This document shows positions 8,377-16,488 of a stretch of 32,197 nt of DNA, piece by piece. A program made the translations under genes and the position numbers. The stretch is taken from the NCBI GenBank assembly GCA_945877815.1, contig CAMDWJ010000044.1, forward strand, positions 1 to 32,197, given 5' to 3'. Source of the stretch: Caenispirillum bisanense. Lineage in GTDB: Bacteria > Pseudomonadota > Alphaproteobacteria > Rhodospirillales > UBA2165. The notes under the pieces were generated by a model. It had not been told where the DNA came from. It saw only the letters and a list, made by a program, of their open reading frames with translations, and searched no databases. Numbering within the stretch: position 1 is the stretch's first letter; every line of letters begins with the position of its first letter.

Positions 8377-8790
8377 ATGTCTGACGATCTCTTCACCTCA
8401 TTGAAACTGTCGGCGGCCGGAATGAAGGCGCAGGGAACTCGCTTGCGTGTCATTTCCGAAAATATCGCGAACGCGGATTCATTGCCGACCGAGCCCGGCA
8501 AGAATCCGTATCGGCGCAAGCATATCACCTTCAAGAATGCTCTCGATCGCAAGATCGGCTTGGAGACGATCAAGGTCGACAAGATCCGTCCCGACAAAGG
8601 GGAATTCACGCGCCGTTTCGAACCCGGCCATCCGGCGGCGGACGCGCAGGGATATGTACTGGCACCCAACGTCAATTCGTTGATCGAGATGATGGATATG
8701 CGCGAAGCGCAGCGCTCCTACGAAGCGAACCTGAGTGCCATCCGAACCTCGCGGACGATGATGCAGGGCACGATCGATATTCTGCGTTAA
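8377..8790 (+). CDS. flgC: Flagellar basal-body rod protein FlgC
   Basis: A 137-residue proximal rod protein, full length for the family. The N-terminal flg_bb_rod motif (LKLSAAGMKAQGTRLRVISENIANADS) and the C-terminal motif (NVNSLIEMMDMREAQRSYEANLSAIRTSRTMMQGTIDIL) are both intact. The GYV-APNVN-L-EM pattern is diagnostic of FlgC rather than FlgF or FlgG. It is exported without a signal peptide and assembles next to FlgB and FliE, whose genes flank it. Confidence 0.97.
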   Translation: MSDDLFTSLKLSAAGMKAQGTRLRVISENIANADSLPTEPGKNPYRRKHITFKNALDRKIGLETIKVDKIRPDKGEFTRRFEPGHPAADAQGYVLAPNVNSLIEMMDMREAQRSYEANLSAIRTSRTMMQGTIDILR

Positions 8791-8819
8791 GTCGGCGACA
8801 CGAATTTTAGGAGAAAATC

Positions 8820-9140
8820 ATGACGGTCGGCATGCCCAGCGCACTCAACGCCTATCGAGCGGCCCTCGAACGCATGACCGAGGGTGTCAGCGGCGGCGAT
8901 ACAGGCCCGAAGGCCACATCGGGCAAAGATTTTTCCTCGATGGTTCGCGGCATGGCCGAGAACGCGGTCAAGGTCGGTGAAACAGCCGAGAAGCAAACCA
9001 CGGCGGCGGCGGCGGGCAAGGCCGATCTCAATTCGGTGGTCATGGCGGTTTCCGAGGCTGAACTGACCTTGAACACGGTCGTTGCGGTACGCGACAAGGT
9101 TATCGAGGCCTATCGCGAAATATTGCGGATGCCGCTCTAG
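8820..9140 (+). CDS. fliE: Flagellar hook-basal body protein FliE
   Basis: A 106-residue protein, the normal FliE size. FliE joins the MS ring to the rod and is the first rod substrate exported. The conserved C-terminal half is clear: DLNSVVMAVSEAELTLNTVVAVRDKVIEAYREILRMPL. The middle is alanine/lysine-rich and variable, which is usual in this family. A good ribosome-binding site, TAGGAGA, lies six to seven bases before ATG 8820. It stands between flgC and fliQ in the operon. Confidence 0.95.
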   Translation: MTVGMPSALNAYRAALERMTEGVSGGDTGPKATSGKDFSSMVRGMAENAVKVGETAEKQTTAAAAGKADLNSVVMAVSEAELTLNTVVAVRDKVIEAYREILRMPL

Positions 9141-9153
9141 CCGGACACGTTCG

Positions 9154-9417
9154 ATGAATCAGGCCGACGTCCTCGAGATTTCGAGGGAGACATTTTTCGT
9201 CATCCTTCTGATGGGTGGGCCGATCATGGGGGCGGGGCTGGCGATCGGGCTTGTGATTGCGATCTTCCAGACCCTGACGTCGATTCAAGAAATGACCCTG
9301 ACGTTTGTTCCAAAAATCATCTTCATCTTCGGCGCGATCATTTTTTTCATGCCCTTCATGATGAATTCGATCATCGAGTTCACGCGGGTTCTGTTCGACC
9401 GCATCGCCGTCGGCTAA
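9154..9417 (+). CDS. fliQ: Flagellar export-gate protein FliQ
   Basis: An 87-residue inner-membrane protein with two long hydrophobic helices separated by the short loop around TLTSIQEMTLTFVPK, the family hallmark. FliQ forms part of the FliPQR export-gate helix at the base of the flagellar type III apparatus. Start ATG 9154 gives the standard N-terminus MNQADVLEISRETFFVILL; the upstream extension in this frame overlaps fliE and is not family-like. The Shine-Dalgarno is weak, so translation may be coupled to fliE, which ends 13 bases upstream. fliP is not in this operon and must lie elsewhere. Confidence 0.96.
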   Translation: MNQADVLEISRETFFVILLMGGPIMGAGLAIGLVIAIFQTLTSIQEMTLTFVPKIIFIFGAIIFFMPFMMNSIIEFTRVLFDRIAVG

Positions 9418-9422
9418 ACGGC

Positions 9423-10184
9423 ATGCTCCAGGAAATCCTCCAGACCAATATCTTCGCCTTTATGCTCGTATTCGCCCGCATCGGGACGGCATTCATGATC
9501 TTGCCGGGCTTCGCCAGCATTCAGGTTCCGATGCGGATGCGTCTTTCGCTGGCGTTGGCCGTCAGTTTCTTGGCGACGCCGGCCTTGATCGATCAGATGC
9601 CTCCGGTGCCGGGCGCTCCCATGATAATCTTCGGGCTGATCGGCGCCGAAGTCCTCGCGGGTGCGATCCTCGGAACGGTACCGTTGATCTTGCTTGCCTC
9701 GGTGCATGTCGCAGGCACCATCATCTCGTTCATCTCCGGCTTCGCGAGCGCATTGACCTGGGATCCCGTCGTACAAACGCAAAGCGCGATCATTTCAGGC
9801 TTTTTGGCGACGACGGCTCTCATGTTGATCTTCGTCACCGATATGCATCATATTTTCATTCGCGCGATGCTCGATAGTTACGAGCTGTTTCGTCCGGGTG
9901 TCCTGCCCAACGTCGGCGATACCACGCAAATGATGACCCGCATGGTCGGCGATACTTTTCTGCTCGGCGTTCAGATGTCGACGCCGTTCATTGTCATCAA
10001 TTTTGCCTACAATGTTGGTCTCGGAATCCTCACGCGTCTTGCGCCGCAAATTCCGATTTTCTTTGTGGCGATGCCGATCCAGCTGATCGCGTCTCTGGTT
10101 GTCATGATGATCACCACATCCGGGATCATGATCGCCGCGTTGACGCATATGGCCGAGGGCATGCGGCCCTTCGTGATTCCTTGA
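9423..10184 (+). CDS. fliR: Flagellar export-gate protein FliR
   Basis: A 253-residue polytopic inner-membrane protein, standard FliR length, completing the FliPQR gate with FliQ. Family features include the N-terminal FMLVFARIGTAFMILPGFAS, PMRMRLSLALAVSFLATP, GFASALTWDPVVQTQSAIISGFL and the C-terminal GLGILTRLAPQIPIFFVAMPIQL segment followed by the last helix. The start is five bases after the fliQ stop, so the two are probably translationally coupled. flhB follows after 17 bases. Confidence 0.97.
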   Translation: MLQEILQTNIFAFMLVFARIGTAFMILPGFASIQVPMRMRLSLALAVSFLATPALIDQMPPVPGAPMIIFGLIGAEVLAGAILGTVPLILLASVHVAGTIISFISGFASALTWDPVVQTQSAIISGFLATTALMLIFVTDMHHIFIRAMLDSYELFRPGVLPNVGDTTQMMTRMVGDTFLLGVQMSTPFIVINFAYNVGLGILTRLAPQIPIFFVAMPIQLIASLVVMMITTSGIMIAALTHMAEGMRPFVIP

Positions 10185-10201
10185 GCGCGGTGTGACGCAG
10201 C

Positions 10202-11353
10202 ATGGCTGACGAAGATCGCTCGTCTAAAACTGAAGAACCGACCGGAAAACGCCTTGCCGAGGCCAAACAGAAGGGCCAGGTCGCCAAGTCCATGGAAATC
10301 GGGCATTGGGCGACTTTGATCGCTGCGGCCGGATCAATCGTGGCCATCGCGCCGTGGATGATGCGCAAGGTCACCGTTCTCAGCGCCAACTTCATCAGCG
10401 ACGCTCATCTTTATCCGACGGATTTCGAACATCTTCATCTTCTGTTCTTGCACGTCTCTGGCGAGATGGCGTTGATTCTCGCGCCGATTTCGGTGCTGTT
10501 TTTCGTGGTTGCGCTGGTTTCGAGTTTCGCGCAAGTCGGCTGGACTTTTTCGTGGGAAAAAATCGAACCCAAATTCAGCGCGTTATCCATTTTCGCGGGC
10601 ATCAAGCGACTTGTCGGATTGCGCGCAGTTATGGAATTCATAAAGGGCGTGGTCAAGATCGGGGTCGTCGGCACGGCGTTCATGTTCGTCGCCATTCCCT
10701 ACTTGAAAGATATCGAGCTGATGCCGTTTTTCACGATCGATGCGATGCTCGCGCGATTGAACGATCTCACCTTGGTGTTCATTGTCGTGGCGGCCTCGAT
10801 CATGACTATTCTGGCTGCGGCCGACTTCGCCTATCAAAAATTCGATCATCATCAAAACATGATGATGACAAAGCAGGAAGTGAAGGACGAACATAAACAT
10901 TCGGAAGGCGATCCCGCCGTCAAACGGCGCATCGCCCAGGTGCGCATGGAGCGGGCACAGGCACGCATGATGTCGGCGGTTGCGAAGGCCGATGTCATCA
11001 TCACGAACCCAACGCACTATGCGGTGGCGCTTACCTACGACATGGATAACATGGCGGCACCGAAATTGGTCGGTAAGGGCGTCGACCATATCGCGAAGAA
11101 AATCCGCGAACTGGCCGAGGAGAACAAAATCCCCATCGTCGAGAATCCGCCGCTTGCCCGCGCTATCTATGCGTCGGTGGAAATCGATCAGGAAATTCCG
11201 CAGAAGTACTATCAGGCCGTTGCCGAAGTCATCAGCTATGTCTTCCGCCTCACCGGCCGTCTGGCCCGCCAGCCCGGCGAAAGATTGATCCCGCCCAAAC
11301 CCGATTGGTCGCTCGACCCCGAGCGTGAGGATAAAGGCCCGGCGGCGACGTGA
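10202..11353 (+). CDS. flhB: Flagellar export switch protein FlhB
   Basis: A 383-residue inner-membrane protein that switches export specificity from rod/hook to filament substrates. The N-terminal signature EDRSSKTEEPTGKRLAEAKQKGQV is followed by four membrane helices. The cytoplasmic domain carries the self-cleavage site Asn269-Pro270-Thr271-His272 inside VIITNPTHYAVAL, the same numbering as in enteric FlhB, and KGVDHIAKKIRELAEENKIPIVENPPLARAIY. Autoprocessing between Asn269 and Pro270 is expected from the family. The cckA start is 40 bases downstream. Confidence 0.98.
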   Translation: MADEDRSSKTEEPTGKRLAEAKQKGQVAKSMEIGHWATLIAAAGSIVAIAPWMMRKVTVLSANFISDAHLYPTDFEHLHLLFLHVSGEMALILAPISVLFFVVALVSSFAQVGWTFSWEKIEPKFSALSIFAGIKRLVGLRAVMEFIKGVVKIGVVGTAFMFVAIPYLKDIELMPFFTIDAMLARLNDLTLVFIVVAASIMTILAAADFAYQKFDHHQNMMMTKQEVKDEHKHSEGDPAVKRRIAQVRMERAQARMMSAVAKADVIITNPTHYAVALTYDMDNMAAPKLVGKGVDHIAKKIRELAEENKIPIVENPPLARAIYASVEIDQEIPQKYYQAVAEVISYVFRLTGRLARQPGERLIPPKPDWSLDPEREDKGPAAT

Positions 11354-11393
11354 CCAAATCGCGCTAACCCCCAAAACTTATTGAAGATTGGCG

Positions 11394-13961
11394 ATGGATG
11401 GCGCAAACATAGTTCCTGTGACAGAGCCGCCTTCCAAGACCGAAAATGCGGGAGCGCCGCCGATCCGGACCCGCAATAGTTCGGGGCCGGATTGGCCGCT
11501 GATCGCCCTTACATCCGCCGCTGCGGCGAGCGGGATTGCATGCGCCCTAGCGGCGCCTCTGCTTGTTATCGATGATGGCCCAGTCGCCCTGGCTTTTGGT
11601 ATTGCCGGGATGGGAATTCTCGCCCTCGGCGCATTCGGCTATGCGTCGTGGCGGCTCGGTCTCGTGATCGCGTTACGTTCGGCCCGTCGCACGATGGAAA
11701 ACGCCCTTGCGCGCTCGGACGATGCGCAATTCATCGCCGACCGCGATGGCCGGATCGTCGCCGACAATTCGGCCTGCCGTGCCCTGTTCGACAGTCTCAA
11801 GAAAGATCGGGTCGTTTCGGTCGGTAGCCTCGATATCCTGGGCGAACTGGTGGTCCCGGAGTCGGGTGCCGCATTTGAACGTTTGCGGGCTCGGGCCCTC
11901 GCCGCGACCGGTGACGGCGCGGAGATCGAGATGCGCTGCGAAAGCGCGCCGGTCCGCAGCTGGCGCTTTCGGTTCCGCCCCATGGACGGCGATGTCCGCC
12001 TTATGCTTTGGTCGGTCGAAGACCATACCGCTCAGCGTGCCGAGCAGCGTCGGCGCGCCGAAGAGGAAAGCTATCTCTCCGACTTGATGGACCGATTGCC
12101 CGTCGGCTTCTTCTCGGCGACCAACGACGGGGTCATGCGTTATGTCAATCGCACGCTCGCCGATTGGCTTGGCGTGGCATCCGGCACCGGCGACGGCCGC
12201 GTCCGGCGGTTCGCGGATTACGTGGTGCACGATCGCGGCGAGGTTAACATCGAATCCGATGCCAGCGGCATGCACGGCACCATCATGCTGACGGCGCGCG
12301 ACGGATCGCGCTTCCCGGTGTATCTGCTGCAATCGCAACGCGAAGACGAATCGGGTGCCTTTCTGTATAGCCGCTCGGTCGTGCTGCGCGAACCGTTCCT
12401 GCCCGTGCTCGACGACGGGGCTTCGTTGCTGCGGCGTATCCCGTGGCTGTTCTCCGAAGCGCCGGTCGGGATCGTGAAACTCAATCTTGCGGGCGATGTG
12501 GTCGATTGCAATCGCGCCTTCCTGAAATTGATGGGATTGCACCGCGACGGCGTCATCAATCGTCCGCTCGTCGAACGCATCGCCAAGGAAGATCGCTCCG
12601 ATACCGAGGCACAGCTGTCCAAGGTCGTCATGGGCATCGTTCCGGCGACCCTGATGGACGTGCGCATGCCGGTCAGCGGTCAGCGTGAACTTCAGGTTTC
12701 CCTATGCGTCAGCCGGATCACCGATACGGACGGCGATATCGCCGGCCTGGCGCTTCATGTGATCGATACGACCGAGCAGAAGAGTCTCGAGGTGCAGTTC
12801 AACCAGGCCCAGAAGATGCAGGCCGTGGGACAGCTCGCGGGCGGCGTCGCGCACGACTTCAACAATCTTCTGACGGCGATGATCGGCTTCTGCGATCTGT
12901 TGTTCATGCGCCATCCCGAGAGCGATCCGTCGTTCCACGACATCATGCAGATCAAGCAGAATGCGAACCGGGCCGCCAATCTCGTGCGCCAATTGCTCGC
13001 CTTCTCACGACGCCAGACATTGCAGCCGAAGATCTTTGCGATCGCCGATGCGCTGAACGACATGTCGAATCTGCTGCGGCGCCTGATCGGCGAGAATATC
13101 GCGCTCGATATCGTGCACGGCGAGGGTGTCGATCTCATCCGCACGGACCCTGGACAGTTCGATCAGGTGATCATCAATCTGGTGGTCAATGCGCGCGATG
13201 CCATGAAGGGCGGCGGCGCGATCACGATTTCAACCCAGCGGGTGCGCATTGAAAGTTCGATCCAGCGTGGCCATGAGGTGATGCACGCCGGAGATTATAT
13301 CTTGATCGAAGTTGTCGATACCGGGTCGGGCATCGCCAAGGAGGACATCCACCGCATCTTCGAGCCGTTCTTTTCGACCAAGGGCGTCGGCGAAGGCACG
13401 GGACTCGGCCTATCGACCGTCTACGGCATCGTGCGTCAATCCGAAGGTTACGTCTTCGTGGATTCGGCGCTTGGCCAGGGCACCACCTTCTCGATCTATC
13501 TGCCCGCGTTTTTCGTCGCCGAAGTCACGGCCTCCGGTGGCGAGTTGTCCCACGTCGGCCATATGCCGATGGTCGACGACCGCGATCTGACGGGCGAGGC
13601 GACTGTGCTGTTGGTCGAAGATGAAGATGCGGTGCGGCTGTTCGGCAGCCGCGCACTTCGCAATAAGGGGTATCGGGTGCTCGAAGCCAGCGACGGCGAA
13701 GAGGCGCTCGACGTCATCAACGAATATGGCGCGCCAATCGATCTCATCATCACCGATGTGATGATGCCGGGCATGGACGGGCACACGCTCGTCAAGCTCG
13801 TGCAGGCGGAACTGCCCAATATCAAAGTCATTCTCATGTCGGGTTATTCCGAGGACGCGATACCGGGTGGACTCAGCAACGATCCAACCCTGCATTTTCT
13901 GCCAAAGCCCTTCAGCCTCCAGGAACTGGCGGGCAAGGTGAAGGAAGTCATCGCGGGTTAA
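11394..13961 (+). CDS. cckA: Cell-cycle hybrid histidine kinase CckA
   Basis: An 855-residue membrane-bound hybrid sensor kinase which, through ChpT, phosphorylates CtrA and CpdR in alphaproteobacteria. Two membrane helices lie near residues 35-60 and 65-95. PAS-like regions follow (about 105-210, 230-330 and 350-460). The DHp helix carries the phosphoacceptor His487 in AGGVAHDFNNLLTAMIGF. The ATPase domain has its N box near NLVVNARDAMKGGG and G boxes VVDTGSGIAKEDI and GTGLGLSTVYGIV. The C-terminal receiver domain carries Asp788 in IITDVMMPGMDG and the conserved K of LPKPFSLQEL. Assignment to CckA rather than another hybrid kinase rests on the GGVAHDFNN-type DHp, domain order and the flhB-cckA neighbourhood. 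ATG 11394 is chosen over TTG 11388 because GAAGA lies seven bases before it. Confidence 0.93.
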   Translation: MDGANIVPVTEPPSKTENAGAPPIRTRNSSGPDWPLIALTSAAAASGIACALAAPLLVIDDGPVALAFGIAGMGILALGAFGYASWRLGLVIALRSARRTMENALARSDDAQFIADRDGRIVADNSACRALFDSLKKDRVVSVGSLDILGELVVPESGAAFERLRARALAATGDGAEIEMRCESAPVRSWRFRFRPMDGDVRLMLWSVEDHTAQRAEQRRRAEEESYLSDLMDRLPVGFFSATNDGVMRYVNRTLADWLGVASGTGDGRVRRFADYVVHDRGEVNIESDASGMHGTIMLTARDGSRFPVYLLQSQREDESGAFLYSRSVVLREPFLPVLDDGASLLRRIPWLFSEAPVGIVKLNLAGDVVDCNRAFLKLMGLHRDGVINRPLVERIAKEDRSDTEAQLSKVVMGIVPATLMDVRMPVSGQRELQVSLCVSRITDTDGDIAGLALHVIDTTEQKSLEVQFNQAQKMQAVGQLAGGVAHDFNNLLTAMIGFCDLLFMRHPESDPSFHDIMQIKQNANRAANLVRQLLAFSRRQTLQPKIFAIADALNDMSNLLRRLIGENIALDIVHGEGVDLIRTDPGQFDQVIINLVVNARDAMKGGGAITISTQRVRIESSIQRGHEVMHAGDYILIEVVDTGSGIAKEDIHRIFEPFFSTKGVGEGTGLGLSTVYGIVRQSEGYVFVDSALGQGTTFSIYLPAFFVAEVTASGGELSHVGHMPMVDDRDLTGEATVLLVEDEDAVRLFGSRALRNKGYRVLEASDGEEALDVINEYGAPIDLIITDVMMPGMDGHTLVKLVQAELPNIKVILMSGYSEDAIPGGLSNDPTLHFLPKPFSLQELAGKVKEVIAG

Positions 13962-13978
13962 CTCCCCGCGAGGGCACG

Positions 13979-14791
13979 ATGCCGACGATCATCTCCATAG
14001 CCGATCCCGCCGATCCCCGGATCGAAGCCTATCGCGATATCCGCGAGCGCGACCTCGTGCGGCGCGACGGCTTGTTCGTGGCCGAGGGCAAGGTCGTGCT
14101 GGCGATGTTGCTGGCCTCGAACATCTATCGCCCTGTGTCGCTTTTGATCGCCGAACGTCACCTCTCAGTGCTCGCGACGCTGCTTGCCGAAGTGCCAGAC
14201 GACGTTCCTGTCTATGCGGCGGCTCAGCCGGTGATCGATGGCATCGCCGGCTTTCCGCTTCATCGCGGCATTCTGGCGATTGGGCGCCGGATCGATGCGC
14301 CGAGTGCCGATGCGCTGCTCGGCCGCCTGCCGCCGCGTGCGGTCGTCCTGGTGCTCGCGGGCATCGCCAATCACGACAATATGGGCGGTATCTTCCGCAA
14401 TGCCGCGGCCTTCGGCGCGGCTGCGGTCCTGCTCGATGCCGATTGCTGCGATCCGCTCTATCGCAAGGCGATCCGCGTCTCCGTCGGAGCGGCGCTCGCG
14501 GTGCCGTTCGCCCGCCTTGCGCGGGGCGAGGATATGATCGGCTTGTTGGAGCGCTATTCTTTCGGATCGATCGCGCTCAGCCCCAGCGGAACGACCATGC
14601 TCGCCGATATCTTGCTGGGTCCGCGCACGGCTGTTTTGCTCGGCGCCGAAGGGCCGGGCCTCGCGCCCGAGCTGATGGCCCGCACGACCGGCGTGCGTAT
14701 TGCGATGGCGAACAATTTCGACTCGCTGAACGTCGCCACGACGAGTGGAATTGTGCTGCATCATCTTACGTCGTGGATCGGCCGCGGCTAA
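13979..14791 (+). CDS. SpoU/TrmH-family RNA 2'-O-methyltransferase
   Basis: A 270-residue SPOUT-class methyltransferase that should transfer a methyl group from S-adenosylmethionine to a ribose 2'-OH in rRNA or tRNA. The N-terminal substrate-binding part (about 1-110) includes RRDGLFVAEGKVVL. The knotted catalytic domain has all three family motifs: IANHDNMGGIFRNAAAFG (motif 1, with the catalytic Asn/Arg), LLGAEGPGL (motif 2) and IAMANNFDSLNVATTSGIVL (motif 3). RNA target and position cannot be told from sequence. It starts 17 bases after cckA and may be cotranscribed with the flagellar/cckA operon, though it has no evident role there. Confidence 0.93.
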   Translation: MPTIISIADPADPRIEAYRDIRERDLVRRDGLFVAEGKVVLAMLLASNIYRPVSLLIAERHLSVLATLLAEVPDDVPVYAAAQPVIDGIAGFPLHRGILAIGRRIDAPSADALLGRLPPRAVVLVLAGIANHDNMGGIFRNAAAFGAAAVLLDADCCDPLYRKAIRVSVGAALAVPFARLARGEDMIGLLERYSFGSIALSPSGTTMLADILLGPRTAVLLGAEGPGLAPELMARTTGVRIAMANNFDSLNVATTSGIVLHHLTSWIGRG

Positions 14792-14792
14792 C

Positions 14793-14819
14793 AAAAAAGG
14801 CCGCCCGAAGGCGGCCTTT
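14793..14819 (-). terminator. Rho-independent terminator of the minus-strand micro-gene
   Basis: A perfect 10-bp stem (arms 14796-14805 and 14810-14819). Read on the minus strand the loop is TTCG, an unusually stable tetraloop, and the stem leads straight into six Ts. On the plus strand only three Ts follow the stem, so the hairpin is built chiefly to stop leftward transcription; it may also stop the methyltransferase transcript coming the other way. Confidence 0.88.
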
Positions 14820-14858
14820 CCCGTGAGGGCCAGTCTCAGCCCAAATCTGTTTCGCTGC

Positions 14859-14936
14859 TCAAGCCGCCTCGTGAGGTAGCTCGAATGCCGTCGAAACTCT
14901 ATGGCCTGTAGACGGGGCCTTTATCTCACTCGACAT
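14859..14936 (-). CDS. 25-residue small protein, unrecognised, with extended Shine-Dalgarno
   Basis: The ORF encodes MSSEIKAPSTGHRV followed by STAFELPHEAA and a TGA stop. I recognise no family. It has no signal peptide, membrane segment or cysteine. Support for expression comes from its surroundings. The 15 bases directly before the ATG (14937-14951) are AAAGGAGGTGATCCA on the minus strand, complementary over at least 13 bases to the 3' end of 16S rRNA, with AGGAGG at ideal spacing. A TTCG-loop terminator with a T6 tail lies 40 bases after the stop. No gene follows before the terminator, so it is a free-standing unit, not a leader for a downstream gene. Alternatives are a regulatory RNA with a decoy Shine-Dalgarno, or a leader peptide whose downstream gene has been lost. 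Confidence 0.6.
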   Translation of the reverse strand: MSSEIKAPSTGHRVSTAFELPHEAA

Positions 14937-14951
14937 TGGATCACCTCCTTT
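14937..14951 (-). promoter_or_regulatory. Near-perfect extended ribosome-binding site
   Basis: On the minus strand this reads AAAGGAGGTGATCCA immediately before the ATG at 14936. The usual 16S rRNA 3' end contains TGGATCACCTCCTTT, so the pairing would be about 15 bases, far more than the 4-6 seen before the other genes here. Core AGGAGG is seven bases from the start codon. It decides the start of the 25-residue ORF. Confidence 0.75.
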
Positions 14952-14961
14952 CGGTTAAGTT

Positions 14962-15025
14962 GATGGGCAGGGGAATCATCGCACCGAATGCTTTGGCCCA
15001 CAATAGGTGGGCAGGCGGTGGGCAG
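14962..15025. repeat. Three GRTGGGCAG repeats in helical phase, plus hairpin
   Basis: Nine-base repeats GATGGGCAG (14962-14970), GGTGGGCAG (15006-15014) and GGTGGGCAG (15017-15025) start 44 and 11 bases apart, all multiples of 11. The middle copy also forms a hairpin with GCCCAC at 14996-15001 (loop AATAG, arm GTGGGC 15007-15012). They lie between the divergent micro-gene and the MetE-like gene, so an operator for a regulator of one or both is possible. This is a small repeat and could be chance. Confidence 0.35.
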
Positions 15026-15113
15026 AGAATGAATGGTCCGACCGCTTGAAAATGGCAGAAAGGTCGAGTAGGACGCGAGGTTCCCGGCGCAAGACTTCCC
15101 TGGAGGATACCCC

Positions 15114-16475
15114 GTGCACCGCAGCACCGATCGCATTTTGACCACCCATGTCGGCAGTTTGATTCGCCCGAAGGAGCTTTTGGACGAATTCTTGCTGCCC
15201 ATCCAGCGCGGCGATACCGTCGACGAGGTGGCGCACGAGGCCATGCTGCTGCGCACGGTCGCGGATGTCGTGAAACACCAAGCAGCGGCCGGCATCGACG
15301 TCGTCAGCGACGGCGAGTTCGGCAAGGCCTATAGCTGGTCTCAATATGTGCTCGACCGCCTGGCCGGCTTCACCAAGCGCACCGTGGCCGCCGGCGAGCA
15401 GGATCCGTTCGAGAAGGGCGCGGACCGCGCGCGTTTTCCCGAATTCTACGCCGAACTCGACGGCAAGGAGCGCACCCGGCGCAGCGTCGACGTGGTCTGC
15501 ACCGCGCCGATCAAATATACCGGCCATGCGGCGGTCCAGCGCGATATCGACAATCTCAAGGCGGCACTCAAGCACGCCAACGTGACCGAGGGCTTTTTGC
15601 CAGTGGCGGCCCCCGCCAGCGTGATTCCCGATCGTCGCAACGAATATTACAAGACCGACGAGGAGTTGGTGTACGCGATCGCGGACGCCATGCGCGAGGA
15701 ATACAAGGCGATCATCGATGCGGGCCTAATCGTGCAGATCGACGATGCGCGCGCCGCAGTCACCTACGACCGCATGGTGCCGCCCGGCACCTTCAAGGAT
15801 TTCCGCAAGTGGCTGACGCTCTACATGGATGCGCTCAATTACGCGATCAAGGGCCTGCCCGAAGAGAAGATCCGCTATCACGTCTGTTGGGGTTCGTGGC
15901 CTGGCCCGCACACCACTGACGTTCCCTTCAAGGATATCGCCGATCTGGTGCTCGGCATTAATTGCGGCGCCTATGTCCTGGAAATGGCGAACCCGCGCCA
16001 CGAGCATGAATGGAACGTCTGGCGCGACATCAAGATGCCGAAGAATCGCGTCCTTATCCCCGGCGTCATCAGTCATGCGACCAATATCGTCGAGCATCCC
16101 GAACTGGTGGCCGAGCGCATCGTGCGCGTCGCCCAGCTGGTCGGGCGTGAGAACGTGATCGCCGGCACCGATTGCGGTTTCGCCCAGGCGCCGACCGCCA
16201 AGCGCGTTCACGAGACAATCCAGTGGGCCAAGCTCGAAGCTTTGTCCGAGGGGGCGGCGCTCGCCAGCAAGCAGCTATGGGCCAAAGGCAAGGCCAAGGC
16301 GGCTAAGAAGGCCGTAAAGAAAAAGGCGGTCAAGAAAAACGCGAAAAAGCTCGCCAAGAAGGCCACCAAGAAAGTCGCGAAAAAAGCGGCCAAGAAGGTA
16401 ACGGCTAAAAAGAAGACACCCGCGAAAAAGAAAGTCGTCGCGAAGGCGAAGAAAAAGGCCTGGCGCCGCCGTTAA
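15114..16475 (+). CDS. MetE-like zinc methyltransferase with histone-H1-like tail
   Basis: A 453-residue protein. Residues 1-389 belong to the cobalamin-independent methionine synthase (MetE C-terminal) / vitamin-B12-independent thiol methyltransferase superfamily, a TIM barrel. The zinc ligands are all present: His256 and Cys258 (YHVCWGSW), Glu290 (LEMAN) and Cys354 (GTDCGF). The N-terminal TTHVGSLIRP and VSDGEFGK are also typical. It is the short single-barrel form, so the methyl donor and acceptor need not be those of MetE; homocysteine or another thiol is likely. Residues 390-453 are a separate tail with 30 lysines and only Ala, Val, Thr and a few others between them, ending WRRR, like histone H1 or bacterial AlgP/Hc1 tails. 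The start is GTG 15114, seven bases after GGAGG. It ends 13 bases from the convergent SulP gene. Confidence 0.88.
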   Translation: MHRSTDRILTTHVGSLIRPKELLDEFLLPIQRGDTVDEVAHEAMLLRTVADVVKHQAAAGIDVVSDGEFGKAYSWSQYVLDRLAGFTKRTVAAGEQDPFEKGADRARFPEFYAELDGKERTRRSVDVVCTAPIKYTGHAAVQRDIDNLKAALKHANVTEGFLPVAAPASVIPDRRNEYYKTDEELVYAIADAMREEYKAIIDAGLIVQIDDARAAVTYDRMVPPGTFKDFRKWLTLYMDALNYAIKGLPEEKIRYHVCWGSWPGPHTTDVPFKDIADLVLGINCGAYVLEMANPRHEHEWNVWRDIKMPKNRVLIPGVISHATNIVEHPELVAERIVRVAQLVGRENVIAGTDCGFAQAPTAKRVHETIQWAKLEALSEGAALASKQLWAKGKAKAAKKAVKKKAVKKNAKKLAKKATKKVAKKAAKKVTAKKKTPAKKKVVAKAKKKAWRRR

Positions 16476-16488
16476 AGCGGCCGCAGCC

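Noticed and set aside
14934-14953. Plus-strand sequence equal to the 16S rRNA 3' end (TGGATCACCTCCTTTC)
   Set aside because: Only about 16 bases match and no other rRNA sequence flanks it. Position before an ATG on the other strand explains it better as an extended Shine-Dalgarno.
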